From contig JAYWCV010000302.1 in assembly GCA_043780275.1 (NCBI GenBank), positions 1-31,788 on the forward strand: a stretch of DNA of 31,788 nucleotides, read 5' to 3'. Below, one piece after another: positions 25,274 to 31,788 of this stretch. A program made the translations under genes and the position numbers. A model generated the notes under the pieces. It searched no databases. It saw only the letters and a program-made list of their open reading frames with translations, and was not told the origin of the DNA. The stretch's first letter is position 1; each line of letters begins with the position of its first letter. This stretch comes from MGR-bin208 sp043780275. Its GTDB lineage: Bacteria > Bacteroidota > Bacteroidia > Chitinophagales > Chitinophagaceae.

Positions 25274-25352
25274 TTTCAAATAGTAGAAAAATTTACAATT
25301 AGTTTGAAATACGTAAAGATTTAAGCTAAATAGTTTGAGAATTTACAAATCA
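25274..25352. repeat. Short repeated motifs upstream of the sigma factor gene
   Basis: The gap and the last bases of the receptor gene contain TTTCAAA (25274-25280) inverted to TTTGAAA (25303-25309). They also contain TAGTTTGA twice (25300 and 25331) and ATTTACA twice (25291 and 25341). AAATAGT occurs at 25278 and 25328, exactly 50 bases apart. This could be a binding region or degenerate AT-rich chance. Confidence 0.3.
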
Positions 25353-27557
25353 GGGGTTTAATCGTAGAGTTATAAAGTAGTTTCTGCCGGCAGCAGAAAA
25401 TCCGGAAGCGAAGTTTCGGTAATTACGGTCAAGAATATTTTCAATACCTGCCTGAATCAATACATGTTTTTGTAACTGAAACCCTGCTTTTACATTTAAC
25501 GTAAACCAGGAAGGCATTCCATCGGGTGTTGCATATTGAAAATTATCTTCACCGGTCAGGTTATAGTTTTTTGTTTTTTTCCAACCATTAAACAGTCCAA
25601 AAAACTCGCTATTAAATTTGCCTTTTGAATAACTCAAACTGCTTTTTCCAAAGAATGGGGGAATATGATCCAAGGGAATTAAACGTCCATCTTCTTTTTT
25701 AAACCGGCCATAAGTGTAGTTCATACTGGTATAGTAAGAAATGGATTTTGAAATATTGAAATGGATACTCGAATTAAAACCATACAAAAATGCCTGGTTC
25801 TTATTTTGATTAGCAAACACGGCTGTATTTATTCCATTATATAGTACCGAATCTTCGCCGTTTAATTTAAAAGGGGCTATTACAAGGGCGTTTTGAAATA
25901 TGGTGTAATATCCGGTAAACTCAACAAGTGTTTTTTTATGGAAGTTTTTGCTAATGCCAAAATCCAAGTTGTATGTGAATTCCGGTTTGATATCCGGATT
26001 GGGAATGACCAATCGTTTAAGCACGGTGCTTGTTTCAAATATCTTACTTAAATCATCAATATTGGGTGCCCTGAAACCCGATGAAATACCGGATGAAAGT
26101 CTTACATCTTCGTTAGCCAAAAAAATCAATCCGATATTTCCGGTGGCAGCCGTATTTGTTTGAACGATTGATGTAAAAGGAAAATTAAAAAAACTATTGT
26201 CTGCAATGGTAGATTTCAACGAAACGGTTTGTAATCGAAGACCATCATTCATCACCCATTTTTTATTTGAAAATTTTAATATGTGTTGAGCATAGGCAGC
26301 AAAATAATTCATGTTGTTTCCTCCATTCGGATACCGGCTATCTAGGCCTGAAATAACGCTTGTTATTGTATTTGTACGTGAGCCAACAGATTTCACATCA
26401 TTCAATTGGCCATCAACTCCAATGACTAATTCATTGGTTTTCCAAAACTTTTTTCCATCTAATGTAAAGCCTAATACATTCAAATTCTCCACTCGTTTTT
26501 CGAGCCGGTCATACCGCCGATATTCTCTTGTAATCCTGCTTTCTTCAATTTGCTGATAGCTTACAATTAGTTTTACCTCATCGATGAAACGTAGTTTTTT
26601 CATATTTAACTCATAGGCAAAGAGGTTTCTTTTTTGCGGACCATAATACCAGCTGGCAAACCGTAATTTTCCATTTCGGATATCTTGCAACCGATCATAA
26701 CGTGGAATATTAGTTGAATTCGAAAATTGTATATTGATAAGATGGGATATTTTATCGGATTGCTTGAACAGGATTTTTTGACTGATATCCCATTGTTTGT
26801 ATCCCGAGAAACGTTGAACTCTGTCATCTTTATTTTGAACAATGGAGTCTATACCGTTTATGGAAGTGATATAGCTTGGCCTTCTGCCAAAATCCGGATA
26901 TTTTTTCGGGTAGTTATCACCCATTTTCAAATCGCCGAAATGACTGAATGTATAAGCCTGTAACCATCCCCATTTATTCCCGGCAATACTCAAATTGACG
27001 TGAAAAGTTTTTTCATTATTTACAGAACTGTACCTGGAAAAAGCAGCAGTGGTTAGCTTTAGCGTATTGCTGTCGGTGGTTTTGGGTGATTTGGATTGTA
27101 AGTTGATGACCCCTCCCAATGCATCACTTCCATATAAGGTGGATGATGGGCCATGTAATACTTCAATACGCTCAAGCATATTTTGATCAACAGTGATTAG
27201 GTTTTGTAAATGCCCCGATCTGTATATGGCATTATTCATTCGGATTCCATCCACAACCAATAATACTCTGCTTGCTTCAAACCCTCTGATAACAGGACTA
27301 CTGCCTCCCTGTTGACTTTTTTGTACAAATACATTTCCGGAATTTGCTAATAAGTCTCCGGTATTCTGCGCATTTATTTTCGCAATCATACTGCTGGTTA
27401 TAATGTCAATTTTTTGAACAATATATTTTTTATTTTCAGCAAATTTATTGGAGTAAACGACAACCTCATCTATTTTTCGAATTGGTAAACTGTCTTTTTG
27501 GGCAAACGAAACAGATAGCACAAATATGCCAGCAAATGCTAACGCAAATTTTTTCAT
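25350..27557 (-). CDS. TonB-dependent receptor, haem/siderophore type
   Basis: The 735-residue protein has a signal peptide (MKKFALAFAGIFVLSVSFA, then Q) and a TonB-box-like IDEVVVYSNKF. The plug domain contains QKSQQGGSSPVIRGFEASRVL, LVVDGIRMNNAIYRSGHLQN and IEVLHGPSSTLYGSDALGGVI. A 22-strand-type barrel follows with GISSGFRAPNIDDLSKIFE. The last strand (YRNFASGFSAAGRNYFITLRLNP) is typical of the C-terminal end of these barrels. The plug and the FRAPNIDDL segment resemble haem/haemoglobin receptors such as HmuR, though the conserved haem-ligand histidines cannot be assigned by eye. It is the third gene of a run with a haem-binding-domain protein and a small unknown membrane protein, which supports haem or iron uptake as an inference. 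Confidence 0.93.
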   Translation of the reverse strand: MKKFALAFAGIFVLSVSFAQKDSLPIRKIDEVVVYSNKFAENKKYIVQKIDIITSSMIAKINAQNTGDLLANSGNVFVQKSQQGGSSPVIRGFEASRVLLVVDGIRMNNAIYRSGHLQNLITVDQNMLERIEVLHGPSSTLYGSDALGGVINLQSKSPKTTDSNTLKLTTAAFSRYSSVNNEKTFHVNLSIAGNKWGWLQAYTFSHFGDLKMGDNYPKKYPDFGRRPSYITSINGIDSIVQNKDDRVQRFSGYKQWDISQKILFKQSDKISHLINIQFSNSTNIPRYDRLQDIRNGKLRFASWYYGPQKRNLFAYELNMKKLRFIDEVKLIVSYQQIEESRITREYRRYDRLEKRVENLNVLGFTLDGKKFWKTNELVIGVDGQLNDVKSVGSRTNTITSVISGLDSRYPNGGNNMNYFAAYAQHILKFSNKKWVMNDGLRLQTVSLKSTIADNSFFNFPFTSIVQTNTAATGNIGLIFLANEDVRLSSGISSGFRAPNIDDLSKIFETSTVLKRLVIPNPDIKPEFTYNLDFGISKNFHKKTLVEFTGYYTIFQNALVIAPFKLNGEDSVLYNGINTAVFANQNKNQAFLYGFNSSIHFNISKSISYYTSMNYTYGRFKKEDGRLIPLDHIPPFFGKSSLSYSKGKFNSEFFGLFNGWKKTKNYNLTGEDNFQYATPDGMPSWFTLNVKAGFQLQKHVLIQAGIENILDRNYRNFASGFSAAGRNYFITLRLNP

Positions 27558-27613
27558 AAAAAATTATATGAACTTTTAAAATATATTAAGATAAAAATGG
27601 TTAAATGGAGGAT

Positions 27614-28114
27614 CTATATTTTCGGAGGAGGTGTATTTACTTTTAATATCTGATCAGATAATGCAGGTCGATTTTCTGTATAAAATATTTTATTAGTAAC
27701 AAAAAAAACAAGCATACCATTTATAAAGTCAGTGTGAATGGCAGATTGAAATACCTGAAAAAACTGCACAATTGTTCTTTGCTGGTTGGTGGAGTTACCA
27801 CTGTTATTTTTTTGGATGAAATTTTCTATTGCTGTTTCTTCATCATCAAACAATCCCTGAATATGTAAAATATCCTTTTCCTGAGACATAGACTTTACAT
27901 CAAACATCCTCCCTTCCAATAAGATCTCGGAATTCTTTTTTACCCAAACCAAATCGGCCTTATTAATGGTTACTTTATGAAGCAATTGATATTCGAGCTT
28001 TTCTTTCATCTCCTGTTTGATGACGAGCTGAAAAATCTGCATACAAACTAACGAGCATATGGGAATACTCAGCAGTACAAATAATATAATTGCATATGAT
28101 TTACGCTTGTTCAA
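27614..28114 (-). CDS. Small membrane-anchored protein of unknown function, TTG start
   Basis: I do not recognise this family. The 166-residue protein has an N-terminal hydrophobic helix (YAIILFVLLSIPICSLVCMQIFQLV), probably an anchor or uncleaved signal. A soluble domain of mixed strands and helices follows (VTINKADLVWVKKNSEILLEGRMFDVKSM, IHTDFINGMLVFFV), and the C-terminus is proline-rich (NTPPPKI). The start is TTG: the first in-frame ATG is at codon 25, inside the hydrophobic segment, and an in-frame TAA (stop of the haem-binding gene) lies three codons upstream. Position between a haem-binding-domain gene and a TonB receptor, with gaps of 9 and 56 bases, suggests a role with the receptor. 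Confidence 0.78.
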   Translation of the reverse strand: MNKRKSYAIILFVLLSIPICSLVCMQIFQLVIKQEMKEKLEYQLLHKVTINKADLVWVKKNSEILLEGRMFDVKSMSQEKDILHIQGLFDDEETAIENFIQKNNSGNSTNQQRTIVQFFQVFQSAIHTDFINGMLVFFVTNKIFYTENRPALSDQILKVNTPPPKI

Positions 28115-28123
28115 TGGAGTGGT

Positions 28124-28606
28124 TTATTTTTTTACTTCAGAAACAAAACCTGTTTTTGCAGTTATCTCTACTCGTACAGCGGTGGCCCAATTGGTAAGTG
28201 CAATTCTCTCTTCCTGAGTTAAGTCAGCATTTTCATGAAGCCAGGTATAAGATTTTAAAGGCATTTCTTTTTCTTTTACCATTTCAATCACTTCTTCCAT
28301 TTTATGATCTTGTTTCTTTGGTTTGTAAGTTCCAAATTCATCAAAGTTCCATTTTTTCTTGCCGTCATTTACATGCTTTGCCAACCACCATCCAACCGGT
28401 TGAATATTAGTATACCATGGATAAACCGTATTGTTACTATGGCAATCCATACAGGCTTTTTCAACAATTGTTTTCACATCTTGCGGAACCGTATAGTGAT
28501 TTCCAATGTTATTAGGTTGGTCAGATGTTGCAATATTTTTAACAGGTCTGATAAACTGTATTGCAATTAAAAGGATGCCGACAATTAAAAATATCTTCTT
28601 TTTCAT
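28124..28606 (-). CDS. Haem-binding domain protein (cytochrome-c-like CxxCH)
   Basis: The 160-residue protein has an N-terminal membrane anchor or signal (MKKKIFLIVGILLIAIQFIR). A haem-c attachment motif CMDCH follows at residues 52-56. The nearby NNTVYPWYTNIQPVGWWLAKHVNDGKKKWNFDEFG and WLHENADLTQEERIALTNWA are characteristic of the haem-binding domain family (PF14376) common in Bacteroidota. The protein should sit in the periplasm with one covalently bound haem. The frame extends 11 codons upstream, almost to the gpmI stop, but ATG 28606 gives the normal start. The gap to gpmI is 19 bases and to the next gene 9 bases, so all are probably on one transcript. Confidence 0.9.
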   Translation of the reverse strand: MKKKIFLIVGILLIAIQFIRPVKNIATSDQPNNIGNHYTVPQDVKTIVEKACMDCHSNNTVYPWYTNIQPVGWWLAKHVNDGKKKWNFDEFGTYKPKKQDHKMEEVIEMVKEKEMPLKSYTWLHENADLTQEERIALTNWATAVRVEITAKTGFVSEVKK

Positions 28607-28625
28607 GTAAAAAATTTGACTAAAG

Positions 28626-30158
28626 TTAAATGGAATCAATTAAAATATTACCTGTCATTTCTGATGGGATAGAAATACCCATCATGAGGAGGATTGTTGG
28701 TGCTAAGTCGGCAAGTTTACCATTAGTAATTTTTCCTTTCCAATGATTGTCTATAATGAATAATGGCACGGGGTTTAGTGTATGTGCCGTATTGGGTGTG
28801 CCATTTTCATTGATCATATAATCAGAGTTCCCATGATCGGCGGTTAAAAAAACTGTATAGCCATGTTCGAGTGCTTTTGTTGTTATTTTTTCTACACATT
28901 GGTCAACGGTTTCAACTGCTTTAATAGCTGCTTCCCAAACACCGGTATGGCCAACCATATCTGCATTGGCAAAGTTCAGGCAAATAAAATCCGCGGTTTC
29001 ATTTTCTATTTCAGGAAGAATAGCTTCGGTTAATTCAAATGCACTCATCTCGGGTTGAAGATCATAGGTAGCCACTTTGGGAGATTGTATCATGATTCTT
29101 TTTTCTCCATCAAAAGGTTTTTCACGTCCGCCACTGAAAAAGAAACTGACATGCGGGTATTTCTCGGTTTCGGCTATTCTTATTTGTTTTAATCCATTTT
29201 GAGCAATCACTTCACCCAGAGTATTGTTCAGATTATCGGTTTCAAAAAGAACATGTACATTATTAAATGTTTTATCATAATCGGTCATGGTACTAAAATG
29301 TAATGACAATTTTTTCATATCATAATCCGGGAAATCAATCTGCGATAAAACCTGTGTTATTTCACGGCAACGATCCGTTCTGAAATTGAAAGCTAAAACT
29401 ACATCACCCTCTTTTATAGTTGCAATAGGGTTATTGTTCTCATCTGTAATGATAGTCGGCAAAATAAATTCATCACTGATATTTTTCTCATAGGATTGTT
29501 CAATGGCATTTGTGGCACTGTTGTTTTTTACTCCGATCCCTTTTACCAGTGCATCGTAGGCAAGTTTTACACGTTCCCATCTTTTATCCCGGTCCATGGC
29601 ATAATACCTGCCCGAAACAGAAGCAATTTTTCCGGCACTGGTTTTTAAATGTTCATCCAGTTCGCTGATAAAACCTAAACCACTATTCGGGTCAGTATCA
29701 CGTCCATCCGTAAAGGCGTGTATGAAAACTTTTTCCAGTTGCTGTTCCTTGCATAAATCAGTAATTGTTTTAATATGGTTGATATGCGAATGCACCCCGC
29801 CATTACTGACCAAACCAATTAAATGAAAATCCTTGTTATTTTTTTTTGCATATTGGATAGCGGAAAGCAATTGTTCGTTTTTGAAAAATGATCCGTCAAT
29901 AATCGCTTCATTAATTCGTTGTAATTCCTGAAAAACAATCCGGCCGGCACCTAAATTCAGATGACCTACTTCAGAATTACCCATTTGATTATCCGGTAAA
30001 CCCACATCATGTCCGCAGGTAACCAGGGTTGTATTTGGATATGCATGGTATAATGAATTGACAAAAGGAGTTTGAGCATGTTGAATAGCATCCGACGATT
30101 TTATTTTTCCTAAACCCCATCCATCCATAATCAGCAGGATGACTTTCTTATTTGACAT
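28626..30158 (-). CDS. gpmI: 2,3-bisphosphoglycerate-independent phosphoglycerate mutase
   Basis: This cytoplasmic glycolytic enzyme interconverts 3- and 2-phosphoglycerate through a phosphoserine intermediate and uses two Mn ions. The 510 residues match the family. Visible motifs are the metal-binding LLIMDGWGLG (Asp12), QMGNSEVGHLNLGAGR with the catalytic Ser62, HAFTDGRDTDP, GRYYAMDRDKRWER, AFNFRTDRCREIT, FFFSGGREKPF, CLNFANADMVGHTG and LTADHGNSDYM (metal ligands). ATG 30158 is well supported. It is the first gene of the minus-strand run toward the TonB receptor. A perfect 20-bp palindrome lies 45 bases upstream. Confidence 0.97.
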   Translation of the reverse strand: MSNKKVILLIMDGWGLGKIKSSDAIQHAQTPFVNSLYHAYPNTTLVTCGHDVGLPDNQMGNSEVGHLNLGAGRIVFQELQRINEAIIDGSFFKNEQLLSAIQYAKKNNKDFHLIGLVSNGGVHSHINHIKTITDLCKEQQLEKVFIHAFTDGRDTDPNSGLGFISELDEHLKTSAGKIASVSGRYYAMDRDKRWERVKLAYDALVKGIGVKNNSATNAIEQSYEKNISDEFILPTIITDENNNPIATIKEGDVVLAFNFRTDRCREITQVLSQIDFPDYDMKKLSLHFSTMTDYDKTFNNVHVLFETDNLNNTLGEVIAQNGLKQIRIAETEKYPHVSFFFSGGREKPFDGEKRIMIQSPKVATYDLQPEMSAFELTEAILPEIENETADFICLNFANADMVGHTGVWEAAIKAVETVDQCVEKITTKALEHGYTVFLTADHGNSDYMINENGTPNTAHTLNPVPLFIIDNHWKGKITNGKLADLAPTILLMMGISIPSEMTGNILIDSI

Positions 30159-30202
30159 GCAGGTCTTATTATTGTATGATGAAATGACTATTTGAAGATA
30201 TG

Positions 30203-30222
30203 TGGATGTAAATTTACATCCA
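30203..30222. promoter_or_regulatory. Perfect 20-bp palindrome between gpmI and the DUF4783 gene
   Basis: TGGATGTAAATTTACATCCA reads the same on both strands with no mismatch and no spacer. It sits in a 155-base divergent gap, 45 bases upstream of gpmI and about 90 bases upstream of the DUF4783 gene. Its centre contains TAAATTTA, one base off the TAnnTTTG box on either strand. This is a good candidate operator for a dimeric regulator. I saw no second copy by eye. Confidence 0.55.
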
Positions 30223-30313
30223 TTTGATTTAATTTATTAACGAAGCACTTGGTCTAAATTCAGTTTTAGCTTTATTTAGTTGAAATTGTGGCACATTTTT
30301 AGCTTTCTAAACC

Positions 30314-30712
30314 ATGAAAACAAAAAACATGAAACATTTACTAACCATATTCCTTTTAAGCTTTGGACTTTCTTTGCTTTCATTTAAATACATTGAAGGT
30401 TTAGATGATGTAATAAATGCACTGAACGAAGGGAATGCTACCGAAATGGGAAAATATTTCGACGAAACAGTTGATATATCTATGCCGGATAAAAGCGACA
30501 GTTACAGTAAGGCTCAGGCTGTTTTAATATTGAAGGATTTTTTTAAAAATTCCGGCGTTAAATCATTTGAAGTAAAGCATAAGGGAGATAATGGAAACGA
30601 TTTATTCTGCATCGGTACATTACAAACCAAGAATGGAAATTACCGGACCACTGTTTTTATGCGGCAGAAAGGAAATAAACAGGTAGTTAAAGAAATACGC
30701 ATTCAATCTTAA
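30314..30712 (+). CDS. DUF4783 family small exported protein
   Basis: The 132-residue protein has a signal peptide (MKTKNMKHLLTIFLLSFGLSLLSF). One compact alpha+beta domain follows (LDDVINALNEGNATEMGKYFDETVDISMPDKSDSYSKAQA, FFKNSGVKSFEVKHKG, FCIGTLQTKNGNYRTTVFMRQK, VVKEIRIQS). This matches DUF4783, an NTF2-like/cystatin-like fold seen in Bacteroidota, often next to nadC. Function is unknown; the protein should be periplasmic. Either ATG 30314 or an in-frame ATG five codons later could be the start. A terminator follows within about 20 bases, so it is probably not co-transcribed with nadC. Confidence 0.85.
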   Translation: MKTKNMKHLLTIFLLSFGLSLLSFKYIEGLDDVINALNEGNATEMGKYFDETVDISMPDKSDSYSKAQAVLILKDFFKNSGVKSFEVKHKGDNGNDLFCIGTLQTKNGNYRTTVFMRQKGNKQVVKEIRIQS

Positions 30713-30732
30713 TTGGATATCTGATAAATAGT

Positions 30733-30765
30733 AAGCCCTCTGTATTCACATACGAGGGCTTTTTC
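30733..30765 (+). terminator. Rho-independent terminator after the DUF4783 gene
   Basis: AAGCCCTC (30733-30740) / GAGGGCTT (30754-30761), 13-base loop, and the T-run 30760-30764. It overlaps the area where a -33 element for nadC would lie. Confidence 0.85.
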
Positions 30766-30768
30766 ATT

Positions 30769-30776
30769 TAAATTTG
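30769..30776 (+). promoter_or_regulatory. -7 box TAAATTTG for nadC
   Basis: Exact TAnnTTTG match that ends 4 bases before the nadC ATG at 30781. The transcription start would fall at or next to the A of ATG, predicting a leaderless mRNA. Confidence 0.5.
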
Positions 30777-30780
30777 CCAC

Positions 30781-31641
30781 ATGAAGAATTTTGATGAACA
30801 ACTTTTCGAGTTAATAGAATCTGCTTTACGGGAAGATGTTGGAGAAGGAGATCATTCAACCTTGTCTTGTATTGATAAAGGGGAGAAAGGGAAAGCCATT
30901 TTAAAAATCAAGCAGGATACGGTTATTGCCGGAATCAATATTGCCGAAAAAATATTTCAACAGGTTGAACCCTCTACAAGTTTTACATATATTAAAATGG
31001 ATGGAGGCTTGGTTCATGCCGGTGAGATTGCATTTGAAGTAGAGGCATCTATTCATACCATTTTAACATGCGAAAGGTTGGTATTGAACTGTATGCAACG
31101 GATGAGTGGTATTGCAAGCCTTACTAAAACCTATGTGGACAAGCTGGCCGGATATAAAACAAAACTGCTCGATACCCGGAAAACCACACCTAATTTTCGA
31201 TTGTTGGAAAAAGAAGCCGTCCGTATTGGAGGAGGTTTTAATCATCGATTTGGTTTATACGATATGATCATGCTTAAAGATAATCATATCGATTATTGTG
31301 GTAGCATTGAAAAAGCCATTGAACGTTCATTTGCGTATACGCAAAAGCATAAACCCGATTTGAAAATAGAAATAGAAACGAGAGACCTCGATGCGGTGAA
31401 AAAAGTAATTGCAAACGGAAAAGGGAAAGTGTTCCGTATCATGCTGGATAATTTTACACCTGCACAAATTGAAAAAGCATTGACCTTGATAAATGGCGAT
31501 TTTGAAACAGAAGCAAGCGGAGGAATTAACCTGAACAATATAGATGCTTATGCAAAAACCGGTGTTGACTATATCAGTGCGGGTGCTGTAATTCACCAGG
31601 CTCAAAGTGTGGACATGAGCTTAAAGGCAATCCTGATCTGA
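30781..31641 (+). CDS. nadC: Nicotinate-nucleotide pyrophosphorylase (carboxylating), quinolinate phosphoribosyltransferase
   Basis: NadC converts quinolinate and PRPP to nicotinate mononucleotide with loss of CO2 in de novo NAD synthesis. The 286-residue cytoplasmic enzyme has the full motif set: ALREDVGEGDHST, CERLVLNCMQRMSGIAS, LLDTRKTTPNFR, EAVRIGGGFNHRFGLYDMIMLKDNHI, IEIETRDL, IMLDNF, TEASGGINLNNI and GVDYISAGAVIHQA. Length is normal. The DUF4783 gene upstream and the SUI1-family gene 28 bases downstream fit common Bacteroidota surroundings. The promoter box abuts the ATG. Confidence 0.97.
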   Translation: MKNFDEQLFELIESALREDVGEGDHSTLSCIDKGEKGKAILKIKQDTVIAGINIAEKIFQQVEPSTSFTYIKMDGGLVHAGEIAFEVEASIHTILTCERLVLNCMQRMSGIASLTKTYVDKLAGYKTKLLDTRKTTPNFRLLEKEAVRIGGGFNHRFGLYDMIMLKDNHIDYCGSIEKAIERSFAYTQKHKPDLKIEIETRDLDAVKKVIANGKGKVFRIMLDNFTPAQIEKALTLINGDFETEASGGINLNNIDAYAKTGVDYISAGAVIHQAQSVDMSLKAILI

Positions 31642-31669
31642 TTTTCAGGAACCATTAATAAAATGAACG

Positions 31670-31788
31670 ATGAGTAAAAAGCAAACAAATAAAAGCGGAT
31701 TCGTTTATTCAACCGATCCGAATTTTTCGATCGATGAAGACCCGGTTTATGAAGAGACATTAGCTGCCTCTCATCAAAAATTAAAAAT
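31670..31788 (+). CDS. SUI1-family translation initiation factor-like protein (YciH type), N-terminal part only
   Basis: An ATG at 31670 opens a frame that runs off the right edge after 39 codons: MSKKQTNKSGFVYSTDPNF, then SIDEDPVYEETLAASHQKLK. The SGFVYSTDPNF stretch and the acidic linker before a QxL-type start of the core domain match the N-terminus of Bacteroidota SUI1/eIF1-like proteins of about 110 residues. The conserved SUI1 core itself lies outside the window. The protein probably works on the ribosome. It may be co-transcribed with nadC. Confidence 0.75.
   Translation, partial: MSKKQTNKSGFVYSTDPNFSIDEDPVYEETLAASHQKLK

Overview
The window is about 31.8 kb of AT-rich, gene-dense chromosomal DNA from a member of the Bacteroidota, most likely a Chitinophagaceae-like bacterium. 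Evidence for this: a gldKLMN operon (core of the type IX secretion and gliding machinery), two TonB-dependent receptors, DUF4271 next to hemD, DUF4783 next to nadC, a SUI1-type small protein, an almost complete lack of Shine-Dalgarno sequences, and several TAnnTTTG promoter boxes. The family-level assignment is inference. I see no tRNA, rRNA, insertion sequence, phage gene, integrase, CRISPR array or defence system. No stretch longer than about 210 bases lacks a gene.

Left part (1-9.6 kb): the 5' part of a TonB-dependent receptor gene runs off the left edge on the minus strand. It is divergent from an amino-acid permease that is almost fused to a PLP-dependent Cys/Met-type lyase. A TolC-like outer-membrane factor and an HlyD/MacA-like adaptor follow as a two-gene unit closed by a terminator, with no inner-membrane pump. 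Then come gpsA and a convergent hemW, which overlap at their stop codons.

Middle part (9.6-20.5 kb): an Omp85/BamA-like protein, DUF4271, hemD, a YyaL/DUF255 thioredoxin-fold protein, and then gldK-gldL-gldM-gldN behind the best promoter in the window (TTTG, 17 bases, TATATTTG). GldL and GldM form the proton-driven motor. GldK and GldN form its periplasmic, outer-membrane-associated partner.

Right part (20.5-31.8 kb): after a hairpin-rich convergent spacer, most genes lie on the minus strand: uvrC with a small lipoprotein, an ECF sigma factor with a membrane-anchored beta-barrel-like partner, and a run gpmI, haem-binding-domain protein, small unknown membrane protein, haem/siderophore-type TonB receptor. 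The window closes on the plus strand with DUF4783, nadC and the start of a SUI1-family translation factor gene.

Most genes are conserved housekeeping or cell-envelope genes, and I see no clear new defence or mobile system. The items most worth a second look are a perfect 20-bp palindrome between gpmI and DUF4783, the sigma factor/beta-barrel pair, the haem-binding, unknown and TonB cassette with its in-frame TAA-to-TTG junction, and promoters placed so close to ATG that the mRNAs should be leaderless.
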